Source of the DNA: Bdellovibrionales bacterium
Lineage (GTDB): Bacteria; Bdellovibrionota; UBA1018; CAIPTA01
Direction: 5' to 3'
Length of the DNA: 5,645 bases
Assembly (NCBI GenBank): GCA_021730855.1
Contig: JAKFYM010000384.1
Span: 1 to 5,645, forward strand
This document shows, piece by piece, positions 1-5,534 of this stretch. The position numbers and the translations under genes were made by a program. Every line of letters begins with the position of its first letter. The first letter of the stretch is position 1. The notes beneath the pieces were generated by a model. It saw nothing but the letters and a program-made list of their open reading frames with translations. It was not told the origin of the DNA and did no database searches.

Positions 1-1
1 T

Positions 2-820
2 AATAAGGCGAAAAAATACGCCAATGCCCTCGAGCTCTATAACCGGGAGCGCAAATGGCTTGACCAATACGGAGCCGACACCTTCCGTGCGGCGGCCGAG
101 ACATTTCGTGGCATGGGCCTCTTTTCTACCAGCAACCAGATGATGGAAAAATACTCCGCTCTGGCCAAGGGGCGCCATATCGCCAGTGAAGAAACGCGAC
201 GCGAGATTTCCATGGAGAAAGCGAAAAACAGCTTTGCCAAAGGCAACTATGCCGAGACGCTGGAGTTCCTACCCAACGATGATGCCTCGGCCTATATGCG
301 GGCGCTCGCCGAATTTCGGTTGGGCCGCAAGCGCGAAGCCCAGACCGCCGCCGAGAAGGCGTTTCAGGCCAAGACAGTGCTGCCGGAAGAGCAGGTGCTG
401 GAGCTGGTCGAAATTCTTTTGGACCGCGACCTCAGCGAGCGGGATTTTCCCCGCATGGAAAAAGATGTGGCCCGCGCGAGCAGCCGCCTGAAACAGGCGA
501 ATGAACGATTGGCCTACGCCGGTGCGGACGCCCTTTGGTTCCAGAAAAAACACCAGGAAGCCCTGCTCGCCTACCGCGAAGCCCTGGAGAAATTTCCCAA
601 GGGCGAGCGTGCCCTGCGCGCGAAATACAATATGGCGATGAGTTATATTGCGCTGAAAAAACGCGAGGAAGCCGTCAAGGCCTTGACGGAGCTGCGGGAT
701 TCCGGTCAGGGCGTGTGGGTGGAATCAGCGAGACAAGAATTAGAGCTTTTGGAGTGGGAGACGAAATACTCTTCGGTATTGAGGACTTTGCCACCAACAG
801 GTTTAGGGATCACGAACTAA
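2..820 (+). CDS. TPR-repeat protein, C-terminal part (5' end outside window)
   Basis: The frame is open from base 2 to the TAA at 818-820, giving 272 residues with no start at the edge, so the gene begins upstream. An internal ATG at 113 has no convincing ribosome site before it, and the coding pattern (KKYANALELYNRERKWL) continues upstream of it, so it is probably not the start. The protein is helical, soluble-looking and rich in A/E/K/R/L. TPR-like helix pairs occur at about residues 71-121 (KAKNSFAKGNYAETLEFL, then ALAEFRLGRKREAQTAAEKAF) and 171-236 (ADALWFQKKHQEALLAYREAL, then AKYNMAMSYIALKKREEAV). It ends in a short non-repeat tail, LRTLPPTGLGITN. TPR arrays are protein-binding scaffolds; no catalytic motif is visible. 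It lies 97 bp upstream of flgB on the same strand but is separated from it by a sigma-54 promoter, so it is probably a separate transcription unit. A link to flagella is inferred from position only. The TPR call is firm; the specific role is unknown. Confidence 0.85.
   Translation, partial: NKAKKYANALELYNRERKWLDQYGADTFRAAAETFRGMGLFSTSNQMMEKYSALAKGRHIASEETRREISMEKAKNSFAKGNYAETLEFLPNDDASAYMRALAEFRLGRKREAQTAAEKAFQAKTVLPEEQVLELVEILLDRDLSERDFPRMEKDVARASSRLKQANERLAYAGADALWFQKKHQEALLAYREALEKFPKGERALRAKYNMAMSYIALKKREEAVKALTELRDSGQGVWVESARQELELLEWETKYSSVLRTLPPTGLGITN
672..689. repeat. Perfect 18-bp palindrome, candidate enhancer (activator) site
   Basis: CCGTCAAGGCCTTGACGG is identical to its reverse complement. 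It lies inside the TPR gene (codons for A-V-K-A-L-T) and is centred about 165 bp upstream of the -24 element of the sigma-54 promoter at 838-853. Sigma-54 activators usually bind dyad sites 80-200 bp upstream of their promoters, so both position and symmetry fit. The binding role is inference: no activator gene is in the window and I found no second full copy of the dyad. A weaker related half-site may be CCGGTCAGG near 703-711. Confidence 0.4.
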
Positions 821-837
821 GGGAGAGCAATTTCCGC

Positions 838-853
838 TGGCATGCGGTTTGCT
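838..853 (+). promoter_or_regulatory. Sigma-54 (RpoN) -24/-12 promoter of the flgB operon
   Basis: TGGCATGCGGTTTGCT matches the RpoN consensus TGGCACG-N4-TTGCW at every position except C to T in the sixth base. The invariant GG and GC are both present at the required spacing. It sits 18 bp after the TPR stop codon and 64 bp before the flgB GTG. The -12 C at base 852 predicts transcription starting at about 862-864, giving a leader of roughly 54 nt. RpoN control of basal-body genes is well known in Vibrio, Pseudomonas, Campylobacter, Caulobacter and several delta-proteobacteria. Transcription would need an ATP-dependent enhancer-binding activator. Confidence 0.85.
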
Positions 854-859
854 CTTATA

Positions 860-880
860 GACGAGTAGCAGGCTACTGTC
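860..880 (+). other. Hairpin at the predicted 5' end of the flgB operon mRNA
   Basis: Inverted arms AGTAG (864-868) and CTACT (873-877) enclose the loop CAGG. GAC (860-862) can also pair with GTC (878-880) across a single bulged G. The predicted sigma-54 start falls within or at the foot of this structure, so the transcript would begin with a 5-bp hairpin if it starts at 864. There is no U-tract, so it is not a classical terminator. Protection of the mRNA 5' end is one possible role; this is inference. Confidence 0.35.
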
Positions 881-899
881 CAAGAGGGATAGAAAGCTA

Positions 900-917
900 A
901 GGACCAAGGAGGGTCTT
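900..917 (+). promoter_or_regulatory. flgB ribosome binding site displayed in a hairpin loop
   Basis: The Shine-Dalgarno sequence AAGGAGGG (906-913) precedes the GTG start at 918 and decides this start. AGGACC (900-905) can pair with GGTCTT (912-917): six pairs, one of them G-U, leaving AAGGAG as a six-base loop directly next to the start codon. The loop contains AAGGA, which fits the ANGGA core recognised by CsrA/RsmA proteins; those proteins prefer this motif in a hairpin loop. Further ANGGA motifs occur at 885-889 (AGGGA) and 899-903 (AAGGA) in the same leader. The pairing is seen in the sequence; CsrA control is a hypothesis. Confidence 0.45.
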
Positions 918-1289
918 GTGAGCATTAAAGTCTTTGACCGCACATTCGAGGCGCTTTCCAAGTCGCTCGACATGCGAACGGAAAAGCAGGCGGTGATTGC
1001 CTCCAACATCGCCAATGCCGACACTCCTGGGTACCAAGCCAAACAACTCGATTTTGAAGGCGCCCTAGCAAAGGCGCTCACGATGGACGAAGGAGCCGTG
1101 CAGGATGTGCGCGCGGAGATCTATAACCAGATCAATGATGTGGTTCGCGAGGACGGAAATACCGTGGACCGTGAATCCGAGATGTCGGCTCTCTCCGAGA
1201 ACCAGCTTCTCTATAATGCCGCGGCCGACTTAGTCCGGAAAAAGCTGGCGATGCTGAAATACTCGATCTCCGATGGAGGTGGCCATTAA
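918..1289 (+). CDS. flgB: Flagellar proximal rod protein FlgB
   Basis: FlgB is one of the first rod subunits assembled on the MS-ring/FliE base in the periplasm. The 123-residue length is normal for the family. The flagellar rod N-terminal signature SNIANADTPGY is at residues 29-39. The helical C-terminal segment typical of FlgB, DGNTVDRESEMSALSENQLL, begins at residue 79 and is followed by LVRKKLAMLKYSI, which packs with the N-terminal helix in this family. As with other rod proteins there is no signal peptide, consistent with export by the flagellar type III apparatus. The start is GTG at 918 because AAGGAGGG lies just upstream and the N-terminus SIKVFDRTFEAL aligns with FlgB proteins. It is the first gene after the sigma-54 promoter, and its stop overlaps the flgC start by one base (TAATG). 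Confidence 0.96.
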   Translation: MSIKVFDRTFEALSKSLDMRTEKQAVIASNIANADTPGYQAKQLDFEGALAKALTMDEGAVQDVRAEIYNQINDVVREDGNTVDRESEMSALSENQLLYNAAADLVRKKLAMLKYSISDGGGH

Positions 1290-1708
1290 TGGATCTACTT
1301 TCTTCTCTTCGCATTAGCGCTAGTGGGCTTTCGGCCCAATCCACGCGCATGAACACTATTTCTTCCAATATCGCGAACGCCGAGAGCGTGGGCTACAAAC
1401 GCAAGGATCCCGTTTTTGAACCCGTGGCCGACCGCGAGCATTTCGGCGAGATTTTGAAAAACAAAATGGACGAGAACGCCCAGGGCGTATTGGTGAGCGA
1501 GATCGCCGAAGACACCCGTGAGCCTCGCCTTATATACAATCCCTCGCACCGCCATGCACGCGCCGATGGCTATGTGGAGATGCCCAATATCAATATCGTC
1601 GAAGAAACCGCCAATATGGTCTCCGCCTCGAGAGCATATGAAGCCAATATCACGGCGGCGAACGCCGCAAAGTCGATGGCCATGAAGGCCCTGGACATAG
1701 GGAAGTAG
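1289..1708 (+). CDS. flgC: Flagellar proximal rod protein FlgC
   Basis: FlgC is a periplasmic rod subunit that stacks on FlgB. The 139-residue protein opens with the family pattern MDLLSSLRISASGLSAQSTR. It has the rod signature SNIANAESVGYKRKD at 26-40, the FlgC-type YNPSHRHARADGYVEMPN at 83-100, and the conserved C-terminal helix NIVEETANMVSASRAYEANI from 102 with NAAKSMAMKALDIGK to the end. The loop after the N-terminal helix is short: many FlgC proteins carry about six more residues here (a T-x-D/E-G-x-P-Y type insert) than this ESVGYKRK. The ATG at 1289 overlaps the flgB stop, with GGAGGT (1275-1280) inside the end of flgB as ribosome site, so the two are probably translationally coupled in near-equal amounts. 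Confidence 0.96.
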   Translation: MDLLSSLRISASGLSAQSTRMNTISSNIANAESVGYKRKDPVFEPVADREHFGEILKNKMDENAQGVLVSEIAEDTREPRLIYNPSHRHARADGYVEMPNINIVEETANMVSASRAYEANITAANAAKSMAMKALDIGK

Positions 1709-1715
1709 GCAATAG

Positions 1716-2054
1716 ATGGCATCCTTCAACAGCATAGACTTTGGCAACCGCCTCACCGGAAACAGCGAAGCCACTCGCCTGCGCGAGGCTCTCGACAATC
1801 GCGTGCAAGGCAACGACGAAGCCAGCGAAAGCGGCGCCACCTTCGGGCACTTTTTAAAGAACCTAGCCCAGGAAGCCAATACCGCCCAGCTCGTGGCCGA
1901 TAGTAAGTTGCAGGACGTGGCGGCCGGCCGAGGTAAGGACCTGCATGGCGCCGTGCTTTCGATGGAAAAAGCCGACATCCAATTTCGTTTATTGACCCAA
2001 GTGCGCAACAAAGTGATCGAGGCCTACCGCGAGATCATGAGGATGCAGGTTTGA
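1716..2054 (+). CDS. fliE: MS-ring/rod junction protein FliE
   Basis: FliE connects the MS-ring and export gate to the first rod subunits and is needed for rod-type export. The 112-residue length is usual. Recognition rests on the C-terminal third (about 75-112): LHGAVLSMEKADIQFRLL, TQVRNKVIEAY and the near-invariant ending REIMRMQV. The N-terminal half is polar and poorly conserved, as is normal for FliE, with a short helix FGHFLKNLAQEAN in the middle. It starts 7 nt after the flgC TAG. The ribosome site is weak (GGAAG at 1701-1705, 10 nt upstream), so translation may depend on ribosomes finishing flgC. FliE is a low-copy component (inference for the link between weak site and copy number). 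Confidence 0.95.
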   Translation: MASFNSIDFGNRLTGNSEATRLREALDNRVQGNDEASESGATFGHFLKNLAQEANTAQLVADSKLQDVAAGRGKDLHGAVLSMEKADIQFRLLTQVRNKVIEAYREIMRMQV

Positions 2055-2070
2055 ATGATGGGGGTTCCAG

Positions 2071-3735
2071 GTGTTTGATTTTCTATCTAAAGGCGGAGCA
2101 AGCATAGGCGGCTTCTTCCAGGGGCTTAATCCCGTAAGGAAGATCGTTTTTGTTTCGATCGTGCTTGGCCTCTTCGTGGGCGTGGGAGGGCTATTCTACT
2201 GGGCCAGCCGCACCAACTACACCAACTTGATGACCAACCTCTCGCCCGAGGATTCCACCTCCATCATCCGTTACCTGCGCGAAAAACGCATTCCCTTCGT
2301 GGTGGACGAAACGGGCCGTTCAATCTCGGTGCCGCCAGAAAAAGTCTATGACCTGCGCCTTGAGCTTGCCAGCAGCGGCCTCGCGCAAAGCGGAGTGGTG
2401 GGATACGAGGTTTTTGACAAACAAAGTTTCGGAGCCACCAGCACCGTGCAAAGAATCAACGAGCAGCGGGCCCTGGAAGGCGAGCTGATCCGCACCATCA
2501 ACCACCTTCGTGGAGTGGAGCGCTCGCGGGTGCATCTGGCTATTCCGCAGAAGAGCGCTTTTCTCGAAGAGGAAAAGAAGCCCACGGCCTCCGTGATTCT
2601 AGACCTAGCGCCAAATTTTAATCCTAGCGAGGAAACCGTAACGGGCATGCAGCGCCTAGTGGCGGCGGCCGTGAAGGGCCTGGAGCAAAATTCCGTCACC
2701 ATTATCTCAAATGCGGGCAAGCAGCTTTCGCAGAATTCCGATGATCCTGCGGCAGCTTTTGCGGCGGCCTCGATGGACTACCAACGGAAGTTCGAGCAGA
2801 AGATGGAATCCAAGGTGCAATCGCTCCTAAGCACCGTGGTGGGCGAGGGACGGGTGATCGCCAAGGTCAATGCCGACTTTGACTTTAGCCGTGAGACCAA
2901 GACCCAGACCTTGGTGGACGGGGAAAACAGCGCGATCCGCACGGTGAGCAAAGACAACGACAATATGCAGGGCAACCGGCCTCTCCCGATGGGACAGCCG
3001 GGCGTGAAAGCCCAAACGCCGGGAGCGGAAAACCAGATTGCTAGCAATCCGATGGCTAGCAATAGCACCCAACGCAATAAAGAAGAGATCAATTACGAAA
3101 TTCCCAAAACAATGATCGCCCAAGAAAAACCAATGGCGATCCTCAAGCGCCTTTCGGTGGCCGTGATGGTGGATGCGGCTCCGACTCCTGGAGCCGGTGG
3201 CGCCGCGGCAGCGAAGCCCATCACCGAGGCGGAGCTTGCTCAGTTCCAGTCGATCGTGGCCAATGCCGTGGGTTGGGATAAGAGCCGCGATCCTCCGATC
3301 GAGGTCAAGAGCTTGCCCTTCTTCAAAGAAGATCTCGATGCCGCCACTCTGGCCGCGCAAGTGGCCGATCGCAACCGCATGATTTCCAATCTCGCCAAGT
3401 GGGCGGCGATCGGTTTGATCTTCTCGCTCTTCTTCCTCTTCGTGGTACGCCCCTTCATCAAGTGGGTTACCGAAAATACCGTGGATGGGGTGGAAGATTT
3501 CTTGCCGCAAACCTTGGAAGAGCTCGAAAAAGTGCAGTCCAAGCAAGTGGCCCAGTCGCTCGAGGATATCCTGCCGGAGATCGAGGAAAAGGTGGACCCC
3601 GAAAAGGTCCAGAGCGAGATGTTGAAGGAAAAAGTTGTTTCCTTGGTCAACGACAATCCGCATAAGGCTTCCCAGATTCTCCATGAGTGGATCGCCGAGA
3701 AGCCAAAAGAGAAACCCGATTCGAAGACCGCGTAG
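2071..3735 (+). CDS. fliF: Flagellar MS-ring protein FliF
   Basis: FliF oligomerises in the inner membrane as the MS-ring, the base for rod, export gate and C-ring. The 554-residue length is typical. Transmembrane helix 1 is at about 25-44 (IVFVSIVLGLFVGVGGLFYW). The YscJ/FliF ring-building domains follow, with hallmark segments GYEVFDKQSFG (111-121), ALEGELIRTI (134-143) and RVHLAIP (153-159). A polar, low-complexity periplasmic loop spans about 290-345, and transmembrane helix 2 is at about 444-463 (WAAIGLIFSLFFLFVVRPF). The cytoplasmic tail ends with the FliG-binding helix KVVSLVNDNPHKASQILHEW (521-540). The start is GTG at 2071, with GGGGGT (2060-2065) as ribosome site; ATGs at 2055 and 2058 are out of frame. 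It lies 16 nt after fliE and 12 nt before fliG, its direct binding partner. Confidence 0.97.
   Translation: MFDFLSKGGASIGGFFQGLNPVRKIVFVSIVLGLFVGVGGLFYWASRTNYTNLMTNLSPEDSTSIIRYLREKRIPFVVDETGRSISVPPEKVYDLRLELASSGLAQSGVVGYEVFDKQSFGATSTVQRINEQRALEGELIRTINHLRGVERSRVHLAIPQKSAFLEEEKKPTASVILDLAPNFNPSEETVTGMQRLVAAAVKGLEQNSVTIISNAGKQLSQNSDDPAAAFAAASMDYQRKFEQKMESKVQSLLSTVVGEGRVIAKVNADFDFSRETKTQTLVDGENSAIRTVSKDNDNMQGNRPLPMGQPGVKAQTPGAENQIASNPMASNSTQRNKEEINYEIPKTMIAQEKPMAILKRLSVAVMVDAAPTPGAGGAAAAKPITEAELAQFQSIVANAVGWDKSRDPPIEVKSLPFFKEDLDAATLAAQVADRNRMISNLAKWAAIGLIFSLFFLFVVRPFIKWVTENTVDGVEDFLPQTLEELEKVQSKQVAQSLEDILPEIEEKVDPEKVQSEMLKEKVVSLVNDNPHKASQILHEWIAEKPKEKPDSKTA
3036..3065 (+). repeat. 15-bp tandem duplication in the fliF periplasmic loop
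   Basis: Two adjacent 15-bp units, GATTGCTAGCAATCC (3036-3050) and GATGGCTAGCAATAG (3051-3065), match at 12 of 15 positions. In the fliF frame they give the tandem pentapeptides IASNP and MASNS (residues 323-332) within the variable loop between the ring domains and helix 2. The first unit also contains a 14-bp palindrome, GATTGCTAGCAATC. The likely explanation is a small in-frame duplication in a tolerant linker. Confidence 0.55.
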
Positions 3736-3747
3736 AGGGAGTGAAGG

Positions 3748-4764
3748 ATGAGCACGTTTCCAGAAGCATATGAAGAACTGAACGGGATCATGAAGGCAGC
3801 CTTGCTCATGAACGTGCTCGGGCCGCAGTGCTCGAAAAAAATCTTCGGGCAGCTTAAGGACAATGACATCAAACGTCTCCTGGGCACGATGTCCCTAGTG
3901 GAAAAAGCTCCCGTGACCATGGTGAAACGCGTTTTAGAAGATTTTTTCTTCGAGCTTTCCGAAGAAGAATCCCTCATTTTCGGCACCGCCAAAGGCAGAA
4001 GCTTTATCCTCGAAACCTTGGGCGAAGACCGCGCCAAGAACATCTTGGGCAACGTGGGTTTGCAAGACGGCGCCAAGACCCTCGAGGCCCTCGAGCTGGT
4101 GGACACGCGCACCCTCTCGAACTTCCTCGTCAACGAACATCCGCAAACCATCGCCCTCATCGTGGCGCATCTCGATCCCACCCGCAAAAGCGACACGATC
4201 AAGCGCCTCCCCGATGCCCTGCAGGCCGAAGTGGTCATGCGTTTGGCGAATATCGATTTCATCTCGCCCGAGCTCATCGCGCAGCTCGACGAAGTGCTCA
4301 AATCCGAGCTCGCCACCGTGGGCACGATCGACTCCACCGCTCTGGGCGGAGTGGAGCCAGTGGCCGAAATGCTCAATACGATGGACAAGACCACCGAGAC
4401 CAATATCATGGCCCGCGTGGAAGAGAAGGATCCCGAGCTCGCCGAAGAGATCAAGAAACTCATGTTCGTCTTCGAAGATCTCATCATGCTCGACGACCGC
4501 GGCATGCAGACGATCCTCAAAGAGGTTCCCAACGACAAATTGCTCATCGCGCTCAAGACGGCTCCCGAAGAGATCAAACAAAAGATCTTCAAGAACATGT
4601 CCACGCGTGCTTCCCAGCTCCTGCAGGAAGACTTGGCAAATCTTGGGCCGCAGAAACTCTCCGACGTGGAAACCGCGCAGAGCGAGATCGTCAATATTGC
4701 CAAGCGGCTTGAGAGCGAAGGCAAGATCCAGATTAACCGTGGTGGAGCGGATACCTTCGTATGA
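3748..4764 (+). CDS. fliG: Flagellar motor switch protein FliG
   Basis: FliG forms the upper C-ring on the cytoplasmic face of FliF and contacts the stator, transmitting torque and rotation switching. The 338-residue length fits the family. The N-terminal domain (about 12-105) binds FliF. The middle domain carries the EHPQ motif (130-133, EHPQTIALIVAHL), followed by GGVEPVAEMLN (200-210). The C-terminal torque domain includes FVFEDLIMLDDR (240-251) and NMSTRASQLLQEDLANLGP (283-301). By manual alignment with E. coli FliG (offset +6), the charged torque residues K264, R281, D288, D289 and R297 correspond to K270, R287, E294, D295 and K303, so all charges are kept. The ATG at 3748 follows AGGGAG (3736-3741). 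The stop overlaps the fliH start (ATGA). Confidence 0.97.
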   Translation: MSTFPEAYEELNGIMKAALLMNVLGPQCSKKIFGQLKDNDIKRLLGTMSLVEKAPVTMVKRVLEDFFFELSEEESLIFGTAKGRSFILETLGEDRAKNILGNVGLQDGAKTLEALELVDTRTLSNFLVNEHPQTIALIVAHLDPTRKSDTIKRLPDALQAEVVMRLANIDFISPELIAQLDEVLKSELATVGTIDSTALGGVEPVAEMLNTMDKTTETNIMARVEEKDPELAEEIKKLMFVFEDLIMLDDRGMQTILKEVPNDKLLIALKTAPEEIKQKIFKNMSTRASQLLQEDLANLGPQKLSDVETAQSEIVNIAKRLESEGKIQINRGGADTFV

Positions 4765-5519
4765 CGTCACCTTTTCAGAAGTTCGAGTACCGCGAGCTGG
4801 TGGCCAACGAGAGCGCCCCCCAAAAAAGCAATGCCCAGGAGTTTCAGCAGACCAAATTCCAGCATAAACAGGATGCCGCCGCGAACGCCGCCATCCACCG
4901 TAAGGGAGACCACTTTCAGCTCGACTCCAATGTCTCCGCTCACCTGGGGATTGAAGAGCGTGATCGCCAAGCCATCGAAAGCCGCGTGCAAAAGGAAATC
5001 GAGCGGCGCTGGGAACAGATGGCCGAGAAGGCTGAGGTCGAGGGTTATACCAAGGGCCTCACCGAGGGGAAGGGCGAGGCGTATAAGGCCGAACTGCCCC
5101 GGATCAAGGAACGCCTGGAGAAGCTAGAACATATTCTCCAGCTGTTCGACAGTTTCCAGGAAAAAATCTTCCAGGCCAATGAAGTGTTTTTGATGGACCT
5201 CATTGCCCAGGTGGCCGGCATGGTGGTGCTGAAAGAAGTGGAGCTGGATAAGGATTATATCCGCCGCGTGGTAGTGGCTCTCATCCAGCAGCTCGGCAAC
5301 AAGGACGATTTGAAGATCTCTCTTTCGGAAGCGGACATCGCCAATGTGGAGAACTTAAAACAAGTTTTAGAGAAAGAGTTTGGCAAGCTGAACCACACCA
5401 CGATCGAATCCAGCCCGGAGATCACCACCGGCGGCTGCAAGATCGAGACAAAGTACGGAGTGGTGGATGCTTCCCTGACCATGCAGATTGACAATGTAAT
5501 GAAGGCCCTCAAGGGCTGA
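4761..5519 (+). CDS. fliH: Flagellar export ATPase-binding stator protein FliH
   Basis: FliH dimers tether the FliI ATPase to the C-ring and export gate and restrain it until assembly; the fold resembles the peripheral stalk subunits of F-type ATPases. The 252-residue length is usual. A polar Q/A/N-rich N-terminus (1-60) has aromatic residues F5, F8 and Y10, possibly analogous to the aromatic pair that docks enteric FliH. A long helix follows (about 65-140) with G-x3-G spacing at G95, G99 and G103 (EGYTKGLTEGKGEA), a FliH hallmark. The C-terminal FliI-binding domain ends in SSPEITTGGCKIETKYGVVD (217-236) and DASL, matching the conserved GGC-x-IET-x-x-G-x-x-DAS pattern. The ATG overlaps the fliG TGA by 4 nt. 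No strong ribosome site is adjacent (GGTGGAG at 4741-4747 is 13 nt away), so coupling to fliG is likely. Confidence 0.95.
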   Translation: MTSPFQKFEYRELVANESAPQKSNAQEFQQTKFQHKQDAAANAAIHRKGDHFQLDSNVSAHLGIEERDRQAIESRVQKEIERRWEQMAEKAEVEGYTKGLTEGKGEAYKAELPRIKERLEKLEHILQLFDSFQEKIFQANEVFLMDLIAQVAGMVVLKEVELDKDYIRRVVVALIQQLGNKDDLKISLSEADIANVENLKQVLEKEFGKLNHTTIESSPEITTGGCKIETKYGVVDASLTMQIDNVMKALKG

Positions 5520-5521
5520 TA

Positions 5522-5534
5522 GAAGGGGACCCCT
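5522..5534 (+). promoter_or_regulatory. Ribosome binding site within a GGGG/CCCC dyad
   Basis: GAAGGGG (5522-5528) lies 6 nt before the ATG at 5535 and supports that start. It forms half of an 11-bp odd palindrome, AGGGGACCCCT (5524-5534), that ends directly at the start codon. The centre is a single base, so an intramolecular hairpin could use only the outer three pairs; its significance is uncertain. Confidence 0.5.

Noticed and set aside
535..900. 121-codon + strand frame overlapping the TPR gene end and the intergenic region
   Set aside because: It runs out of frame through the TPR coding region and through the sigma-54 promoter and leader; its composition is not protein-like.
821..917. 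Transcription terminator after the TPR gene
   Set aside because: The only hairpin (860-880) has no U-tract and lies downstream of the -24/-12 promoter, at the predicted transcription start, so it is unlikely to terminate the upstream gene.
1295..2011. 238-codon - strand frame across flgC and fliE
   Set aside because: It spans two genes with complete family signatures on the + strand and shows no coherent protein features.
2055..2060. ATGATG just before fliF as an alternative start
   Set aside because: Both ATGs are out of frame with FliF and reach a stop quickly; the GTG at 2071 has a suitable SD and the expected N-terminus.
2827..3684. 285-codon - strand frame opposite fliF
   Set aside because: A shadow of fliF: His/Gly/Arg-rich translation, no domain pattern, and no ribosome site that stands out.
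4635..4650. Second possible sigma-54 site (TTGGCAAATCTTGGGC) inside fliG
   Set aside because: It has a TGGCA -24-like part but no TTGC -12 element at the right spacing.
3240..4724. 494-codon open frame on the - strand across the end of fliF and most of fliG
   Set aside because: It lies opposite a clear fliG in one coding register. The product is Ser/Arg-rich without any recognisable domain, and the open frame is explained by strong C/G third-position bias in fliG.
3934..4770. 278-codon - strand frame opposite fliG
   Set aside because: Low-complexity E/G/H/L translation produced by reverse reading of fliG codons.
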